From positions 32,740,765 to 32,804,764 of the forward strand of contig CM048840.1 of the NCBI GenBank assembly GCA_026545765.1: a DNA stretch of 64,000 bases, given 5' to 3'. Made by a program: the position numbers and the translations under genes. Under the pieces are notes generated by a model. It was not told the DNA's origin. It searched no databases and saw only the letters and a list, made by a program, of their open reading frames with translations. The stretch is from Plantago major (lineage: Eukaryota; Streptophyta; Magnoliopsida; Lamiales; Plantaginaceae). The first letter of the stretch is position 1, and each line of letters begins with the position of its first letter. Shown piece by piece: positions 57,068 through 64,000 of this stretch.

Positions 57068-60000
57068 TCAGTCTGCAAATTTCCTATCTCCAAACCTTTT
57101 GATGTCATCAGAATAATCATAGAGAAGTGTTCTGACAAGCATCTCAGTGTCTCTGGCAAATCCACAGACCTCTTTGTAGGTTTTGGTAGGATTTTTCTTG
57201 ACAAAATGTTTGACCCACATATACTTCCCCCACTTCCAGGCATGCTCTATTCTGATATCTGAAAGCTTGAAGTATTCGTAGATAATCCTCAGATATCTGA
57301 TGTCACCCTTGTATTGATCTTCAGTTAGATAGAACGACTCATAGGGTTCCACAGCGAGTCTTGCTCTTGTGCCTGTTCCTGTAATATTCAGAATTCTGTG
57401 CACATCATCTGGCTTTCCATATGGACATTCATCAGAGAGGTCTTTTCTCATGGCTTCAGTTCTTTTGACAACTTCAAAATCCAACCAGGCTTTAATGTGA
57501 TTGGTGTTGATCAAGGTTGGCTTATATTTTCTCCATGCCATAAGTTGTTTATGGATTAGTTCTGGAAATCTTGAATTTACCAGTAGATGCTTAAGTTCCA
57601 GAATCCAATAGCCATTTTTCTGATTGATGCACCTGTAGACAGAGGAATCATTGTCATACTTCACATACTCTATTTTGGCTTCTTCTGGCCTGGGTGGAAG
57701 TTGACTTTGTCTTTGCTCAGCTCTCAGTCTGTTCCTTCTCTGTCTTGAATTCTCTTTGGGGTTGTTGCTTGAAGAACCACCCTGGATAGACTTGGTATTT
57801 CCAGAGGGTGTTTTAGCTGCTAGGGGCTTTGCAGCTATGGGCTCAGTTAGGCTTTCAATTTTCCTTTTCTTGTGAAGAGGAGCTTCATCTTCATCAGTTT
57901 CCTCATCATCATCAAGATTAAATCTTGTGAGAGTTTTACAGCCTTCTTCATTGCCCAGGGACTTGATTTGACCTTCTTCTTCTTCTTCAGAAGATTCATC
58001 AATCCCTTTAACTTGTCTTCTCCTTGGAGCCTTGGTACTCCTTGGAGGTTTCTGTGCCATGGCCCTAGTTATCATTGTAGTTCCTTCAGTAGGTTTCTGG
58101 GAAGCAGCTACTATTTGCAAAGCAGCTTGTGAAGAGGAGGGTTCGTTTATTCTGAGTGGTGGCTGGGAAGTTTTCATGTTTCTTCTTCCTTTCTGAGCCG
58201 CACCAGCTCCAGATTTCTTCTTGTTTTCGTCTCCTTCTTCCCATTCCCCCTGACTTTGAGGTCCAGATTTGTACACTCTTTCCCCCTTAGTCATTGTTGG
58301 CTGACTCAGTCTCATAAAGGAATCTGAGAGAGAGTTAAAATGCCCTTGTAAATAATTGTAGGCAGTGACCAACTTCTGAAGTTCGGCTTTGAGCTCCTGA
58401 TTTTGCTTGATAAGTCCATTGTCCTTATCAGTGAGCTCTGCCAATGGGCCTAGGATGGCATCTGCTATTCAAAGGTGTAACTTGCCTCTTGGAAAGCTTT
58501 TTCAGCTAAAGACGCATCATCGTCCCTTATCATTCCCAGATCTTTCTGAGCAATGACTATGCTAGTTGTTCTCTGAGTGATGAGCTCAGTGAACTTTTTC
58601 ATTTAAGGGGGGACGGAGGCAATTACTTCCTTGTTCTGTGAAGACAACTCCTTGTTCAGATGAGCCAGTACTTGGTATCTTTTCATGTATTCATGGGAGT
58701 GGACATTTGGCAGTTTGCTGAATATTGCAGGAGCAATCAGCTTCCTTTTCAAGTGAGAAACCGCTAAATGTTCATTGCGGTGCTCTGCCAAAGTCTTGTC
58801 TTCTTCATCATCTGAGTAATCAGCCCAGTGATCTTCATCCTCTTGGACATTCTCATCGATTGTGTCGAGTCCAACAACCATCTCAGAGATTGGTTTCTTC
58901 CCTTTTTGGGAGGAGGATGGTACTTCTTTTGAAGATGATGCAGCCTTAACATCATGCTTGACTTCAGATACTTCTTCAGTATCGAGTTCTTTGGTAATAG
59001 CATTCACATCATCTTGTAGCTCTTTAACCTCAGAGTAAGCAATCATTTCTTGTAAGTATTGATCTTGTAGTTGATCAAGCTTGTCTCTGGATCTAGCTAT
59101 TTGATCTTCTAGTTGAAGATGGAGCTGTTGTTCTTCTTCCAACAGTTGTTTGAGTTGAGCAGTTCTGGTTTGAGTGTTTAATATTTTCTGATAGTAACTG
59201 GGTGTTGGTTAGAAGATGGATGAGTAGATTTCTGAGGAGATGGAGACGGAGATTTCTGTGAAGTCTTCTCAGTGTGCTTTTCAGCAGCTGAGGCATTATT
59301 CCTTAGCGAAATTCCTCCGGTCCCTGGTGCAGGGGCATCATCATCATCCTTTTTGTCTGTGTCATCCTTTTAGTGATGGTCAGTGGGAAGTTCATCGAAG
59401 TCATTTTCGTTTATCTCTTCCTCCTCATCATCTTCAGATACAAGATTGATCACTTCAGGAATGGTGATCTTCTGCCCATTAACCTCTTCTTGTTCAGAAG
59501 GTATAAATTGCAGAGTTTGGGGCAGAACTGGCTTGAATGTCATTTGTAATCTTGTCTGACCATCTGCCTGTTCAAAGGCTTGTATCAAACTGTGCGCCAC
59601 TTCTCTGGAGAAATCCTTATGCAATAGAGTATGGCGTGTCTTGTTGGTAGGGAACATTGCATGGATATATGTCTCCAAGTCAAGAGCTCGTGCTCGCCTG
59701 TTTGGTTGATCTGTGATTCTCAATATTTCAGAGAGATCAGAGCACCTTAACCTTTGCCATTTCTTGAAGCATTTAATATGCTTTGGCAGAGTGTGAGCTT
59801 TGAAGAAGGGAAGTAGGTCCCTTGTCTCATCATTGGGAGCCTGCTTGGCACTCGTTTGAGCCTGAAAGAAAGAGTTCTGAGTGAGCTTCAAAACTTTTGT
59901 AGATATCTGAGTAGAAGTGTAGTTTAGTTTCTGAGTTACCTGAGTAAGTACTTGAGCTCAGAGACTTGTGCTCTTGAGACAATTGGTGTCTCAGATATCT

Positions 60001-62648
60001 TGTTGTGGCGAGACTTGGAAGTGGTCCTCATCAACCTTTCTTTCTTGAACCTGAGAATTAAAATTATCACAATACTTAGGAAATTTTATCAAGAAAACTT
60101 TAGATGACAAATCAGATATCTGAGAGGTCAATTACCTCCATGGGAGGCTCAGATATTTGTCTCTCAGAGACTTGTGCAGTCTCTGGAATCTTTTCTTGTG
60201 ATGAAGGCCTTGATGCCTCATCGTTTCCATATAGGTGGGATGTCGCAACTCCCCTTGCACTTCTACTTCTGAGTGAGCCTGTGAGTAGAAAGCATTGAGT
60301 AATTTAGAAGAAGTTTTAGTCAACCCAAGGTGAAGAATATTTATCATTGATTTTCATATACCTTCATACTGGAAGGCTCAATGATCTGTTCTTCAGAAAC
60401 CTTGTTGGTTTCTGGGTTTTCTTCTGGCATTTCTGCCTTATCTTCCTCTTTCTCAGTTGGAGCCTGTTAGAAACATTCACTTAATTGGTTAAGTAAATTA
60501 TCGTATAACTGAAAAATGACAACTTAAGAAACATTTTATCACCTGTAGGACAGGCTCAGATTTCTTAAGAGGTGAGGTTGATGAGACCTCTTTCTCAGTT
60601 TCTGAGGCAAGCTTTCCAGCTTCCTCTTGTCCTTGTGTTTCTAACTCAGCCTGTAACAAAGAATTTCTATAAATAACAAGATGTACAAGCATAAAATTTG
60701 CACAAGATAAGAGTTAAACCATTCAACTACCTGATCCATGTCAGGCTGATTGGTCTCTGAAACTTGTGACCTTTCTATACATTGGTCTTCTTGTTCCAGT
60801 ATTTCTTCTTTGTTTGAAGTTTCAGGTACTTCACACCTTTCCTGAGTATGCAACTCAGTTGCCTCCCCTGGTTGATCATCCTGAGTAGATGTCTCAGTTT
60901 GATCCCTCTCATTGAGTTGGGGAACCTGCTTTTTGGGATTTTCTTCAAGATATCTTGCATTGCCGTAATTCAAAATGGAGTTCATTTACCATTTCATCAA
61001 CCACTTGTGGCTGTTGTGGTTGTTGTGTTTGTGGTTGTTGTGGTTGTCTGGAAGTAGAGGATTGGTCAGTAGAATGTTCTTCCAGATTTTTAGATGTGGC
61101 ATTTTCATCAGCATCTGCCAGTACTAAATTACCACTCATCAGGGCTTCTTGAAGTTGTGCATAAGAAACGTTCCCTGAAGATGTGTTTTCACCAACAACC
61201 TTTGCTATAGGTGCTTGTTTAGCAACCTGAGGTGTAGGTTCTTCTTCAGAAACCTTTTCACCAGTTACTATTTCAGTAACCTTAGCCCTCTTTGCTCTTT
61301 CTAGGACTTGAGAGATGACTAGTTCAGCATCTTCATCGTCAGAGCTCTCATCAGCATTAGGAACTGATTGGTCCATAACTCCTGCAGTTTCTGCAGATAG
61401 GGCTTGGTGTTTTTCACCACTTTTGGCAGCATTTATGAGTTCATCAGCAAGGCATTCTGCATTAGTCGCAACATTTCTGAATGCACTTTTTCTTGCTGAG
61501 TCTACTTGTGCAGTAGTTGATGATTCTTTTGCAGCATTGATGAGTTGATCTGCCTTTATCAGTTCATCGGCAAGGCCTGTAGATATCTGAGAATCGACAA
61601 CCTCTTTGGGTGTGTCTTCTGATTTGCCAGCAGACTTCTTTCTTGAAGTTCTGGGCTTCTTGGTCGCAACATTTTCTTCAGATACCTTTTCAGACTTTCG
61701 CTTCTTAGAACCTTTCTAAGACCCAGTAACCTTTTTCATCAAGTTTGTATACTCATATTTGTAGAGTAGGTTATCATGGCTATTTCAAATTGCCTCTCGA
61801 GCTCAATGCCAAGCTTCTCCAAAGAAGTAGCATATCTTCGCACCATAGCTCATCGTGGCCTTTGGCTCAGCTAGTCCTTTGGCAATCTTAGGCTCGAAGC
61901 CTTGAATCTTCTTCACAAACTTCATGAAGGCGTACTTTCCCCAGTTAAAAGGGTTTTCCAGCCTTTTGTCTTGTTGATTCAGCAAGAGCATCATGATCCA
62001 TCGTTCTTGGCTTATCTGGTCAGCACCTCCTTGTAGACCATCAAAGCATCTGTGAAGAATGCAAGCCAATACATCCCAAAGGAACCATCGATGTCCGGTT
62101 CGGATGTCGCTAAGTTTGAACTCGGTGGGTGTATCGATTTTCAAGATCACACACGCCATCGCATAATTTGTTAACACCTTCAAGGAGATCATCATCCTTG
62201 GTGTTTATTTCAAAATCCTTTCCAAGATTTTGAAACTCAAACAACTTACTGAAAGTTGTTAAGTCCGTAGGATTTCCTTTCCTCGATCGAGGTTTTAATG
62301 ACACTATTTCAAAGGTGCCTTGAAACACAGAAATTATCTCGAGTTGTTGTAGAATTCCAACACATCGAGTGATGAAATTCCACTAGGGCGAGCAGATAGA
62401 AAACCCTTGATTTGTGCCTTTTCAAGCATGTCAAGAATTAGCTTTCTGTCAGCTTGGTTTTCTATTGCAGCCGTGATGTATTCCTCAACCATGGCACCCC
62501 CCCAAATCATTCTGTGATTTGAAGTCCAGTGGTCAGGATTAAAATCTCCTACCAGTCGGTTGTTCACAATAACCAACTCTGGTGCTTGCTTTTCAACAGT
62601 ACCAGTGGAGGATTGAGATTTCAGTGTGGTTGAACTTTTAGGGGCCAT
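57068..62648 (-). pseudogene. Copy D ORF3, full-length region with five introns
   Basis: Exons (minus): 60731-62648, 60543-60650, 60362-60463, 60136-60278, 59940-60050, 57068-59861. Introns are 78-85 bp: 60651-60730, 60464-60542, 60279-60361, 60051-60135, 59862-59939. Exon 2 is 36, exon 3 34 and exon 5 37 whole codons. ATG at 62648 begins MAPKSSTTLKSQ. Longest intact part 57068-58444: KKKSGAGAAQKGRRN, KAPRRRQVKGIDESSEEE, acidic DDDEETDEDEA, RKIESL, then the complete C-terminal domain ending RKFAD. Breaks: stop after about 104 codons, frameshifts near 62200, 61800, 60960, a stop at 61718, 10 bp missing from exon 4, frameshifts near 59650 and 58470. An AT-hook- or NLS-like basic patch suggests nuclear or nucleic-acid contact. 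Confidence 0.78.
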
Positions 62649-63467
62649 CTCTTTATGTAGTGTAGGGATTTGAAATTGGTGTTTGAAAGAGATTTGATTC
62701 AGTAATTCTTTGCAGAAAAACTTAATCTTGATTTGCAGAGATTGTAGAAGGTTTGCAGAGAATCAAGAGAAGGTTTTGCTACTTTTGTGCAAGATGAGTT
62801 TTCGGATTAGGCAAAAGTGATTTCCTATGCCAAAATCCTATATATATAGCAATAGAATTTCAACAGACATATACATACAAATTGATTTTGTGTACGATTC
62901 GTGATTTGCAAGCGCGTGAGCAAAAGCTAGTTCGGCATTAAATGCATAGTGGGCCACGCCCAATTTCAATTCCACTATTTTCAGAGAATTAATTTCGTCC
63001 GTTAAGATCAAACGCTTAATTTCATCAAGGGTCACCATTGCTTCTTCAGCAATGATCACAATCAACAAGTGTAATTGTGCCCATTTAATGAATTTTGGCG
63101 GTTTGCTATCTGAATCACAATTCTGTGTGACTAAGAACACTGTCTGTATCTGAGTCTATCTCATACTCAATTGTTGGTCCAAGTTTTACACAAGGATAGA
63201 AATAATACAAATTTCAAGAGAGTAATTGACTGCAGACAGTTGTACTATTCTCTTTTTGTGTTCCCCCTCACTGAGTGAACTGGATATCTGAGTTCCCGTC
63301 TCAGAGATCTTAAGTTGTCTTTTTGCTCTTTAGCCTTTTTTACTTCTGGATACCCGTTCCATATTTCTCTTTTCTCTTCTCTGGATACCCGTTCCAGATA
63401 CCTCTTCTCTGGATGCCCATTCCAGATACCTCTTCTCTGGATGCCCGTTCCAGATTTCTGAACTCTT
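62649..63467 (-). other. Copy D spacer: ORF3 leader and short tandem repeats
   Basis: TATATATATA at 62839-62848 lies 191 bp before the ORF3 ATG, as in A and B. 63345-63460 holds four tandem units of about 28 bp around CTCTGGATACCCGTTCCAGA. The frame at 62838-63140 is not conserved in A or B. Confidence 0.65.
62839..62848 (-). promoter_or_regulatory. Putative ORF3 promoter TATA box, copy D
   Basis: TATATATATA preceded (plus strand) by CCAAAATCC, the same block as in copies A and B. Confidence 0.5.
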
Positions 63468-64000
63468 TCAGTTCATTGGTAGTTCCATTAGTCCAAGACT
63501 ATGTCTTAAGGCTAAGAATCTACTTTCTTGTAGTGGCTTAATGAAGATATCTGCAAGTTGGTCTTCAGTGCCAATCTTGAGTATCTCTATATTGCCTTTT
63601 TCAACATAGTCTCTGATGAAGTGATGTCTAACATCAATATGCTTTGTTCTGGCATGAAATTTAGGATTTTGTGTAATCGCAATAGCACTTGTGTTGTCAC
63701 AGAAAATGGGAGTTTTCTTTTCATCGAGTCCATAGTCTTTAAGTTGTTGTTGTATCCACAGAATTTGTGTTGCACAACAACCAGCAGCAATATATTCAGC
63801 CTCTGTGGTAGAAGTTGCAATTGAGTTTTGCTTCTTGCTAAACCACGAGATAAGTCTAGTGCCCAGAAACTGACAAGTTCCTGAGGTGCTTTTCCTATCA
63901 AGCAGCGATCCAGCAAAATCGTCCCGAGTACCCAAATAAACTCAATCCGCTTTTAGGATACCACAATCCTACATCTATCGTACCTATTACATACCTTAAT
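63468..64000 (-). pseudogene. pol: Copy D pol, RNase H end (partial)
   Basis: Minus-strand reading: VGLWYP-like remnant at the edge, then [86 protein letters not shown] and LGLMELPMN, stop at 63468. RNase H removes the genomic RNA during cDNA synthesis. The stretch 63468-63935 is open, whereas A and B have stops here. The segment just before 63935 has drifted (GTRDDFAGS for SDADYAGS). The start and RT lie beyond the window. Confidence 0.88.

Larger units (their letters stand above)
54992..64000 (-). mobile_element. Copy D: copia element of the same family, minus strand, running off the window
   Basis: 3' LTR (54992-56695), polypurine tract, complete ORF3 region with five introns (57068-62648), spacer with ORF3 leader, and RNase H of pol up to the edge. 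The rest of pol, gag and the 5' LTR lie beyond 64000. CTTTT at 54987-54991 would be one target duplication. Closest to copy C. Confidence 0.9.

Noticed and set aside
62838..63140. 100-codon minus-strand frame upstream of copy D ORF3
   Set aside because: Lies in the spacer and leader and is not open in copies A or B.

Overview
The window is a repeat-dominated piece of a plant nuclear genome, almost certainly a dicot. Evidence is the Ty1/copia, LINE, CACTA, hAT and Stowaway elements, AT-rich intergenic DNA, and an intronless plant family-1 glycosyltransferase with a PSPG box. A Lamiales/asterid host is only a guess from the style of the retroelement proteins. No rRNA, tRNA, CRISPR or prokaryotic feature was seen.

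Layout. (1) 1-38191 is one giant SIRE/Maximus-like copia retrotransposon, copy A (plus strand). Its 5' LTR is cut by the window start and its 3' LTR is 36574-38191. Copy B (10086-26467, 16.4 kb, plus strand, TSD GATCA) is nested inside A. A 5'-truncated minus-strand copy C (29165-36569) is also inside it, and copy C is fused directly to A's 3' LTR. (2) 38192-39813 is intergenic DNA with a Stowaway MITE. (3) 39814-43911 is a 5'-truncated minus-strand LINE split by a 1097-bp CACTA element (41499-42595, TSD ATA). (4) 43912-54986 is the genic part. It holds one intact UDP-glycosyltransferase gene (45178-46617), a decayed UGT paralogue (47191 to about 48310), and several non-autonomous DNA transposons, including a hAT MITE with a perfect 8-bp TSD. 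(5) 54992-64000 is copy D of the same copia family, minus strand, running off the right edge inside RNase H.

The most interesting item is the third gene (ORF3) that the copia family carries downstream of pol. It is about 1700 codons long, starts with its own ATG about 170-200 bp below a conserved TATA box, and is interrupted by five short (77-90 bp) GT..AG introns conserved in position across copies. Intact introns 1, 2 and 5 join codon to codon. The protein has an N-terminal plant-transposon-like domain, an acidic repetitive linker, a coiled coil, RG-rich and basic nuclear-localisation-like segments, and a conserved C-terminal domain. No signal peptide or membrane span is visible, so it does not look like an envelope protein. 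An intron-bearing, apparently self-promoted gene inside a retroelement implies that unspliced genomic RNA is what gets reverse transcribed. B landed inside intron 3 of A's ORF3.

All gag, pol and ORF3 copies here carry stops or frameshifts. B has also lost its protease active site through a tandem duplication plus a 20-bp deletion. The only gene that looks intact is the glycosyltransferase. Coordinates for exons, TSDs and LTR ends were read by eye.
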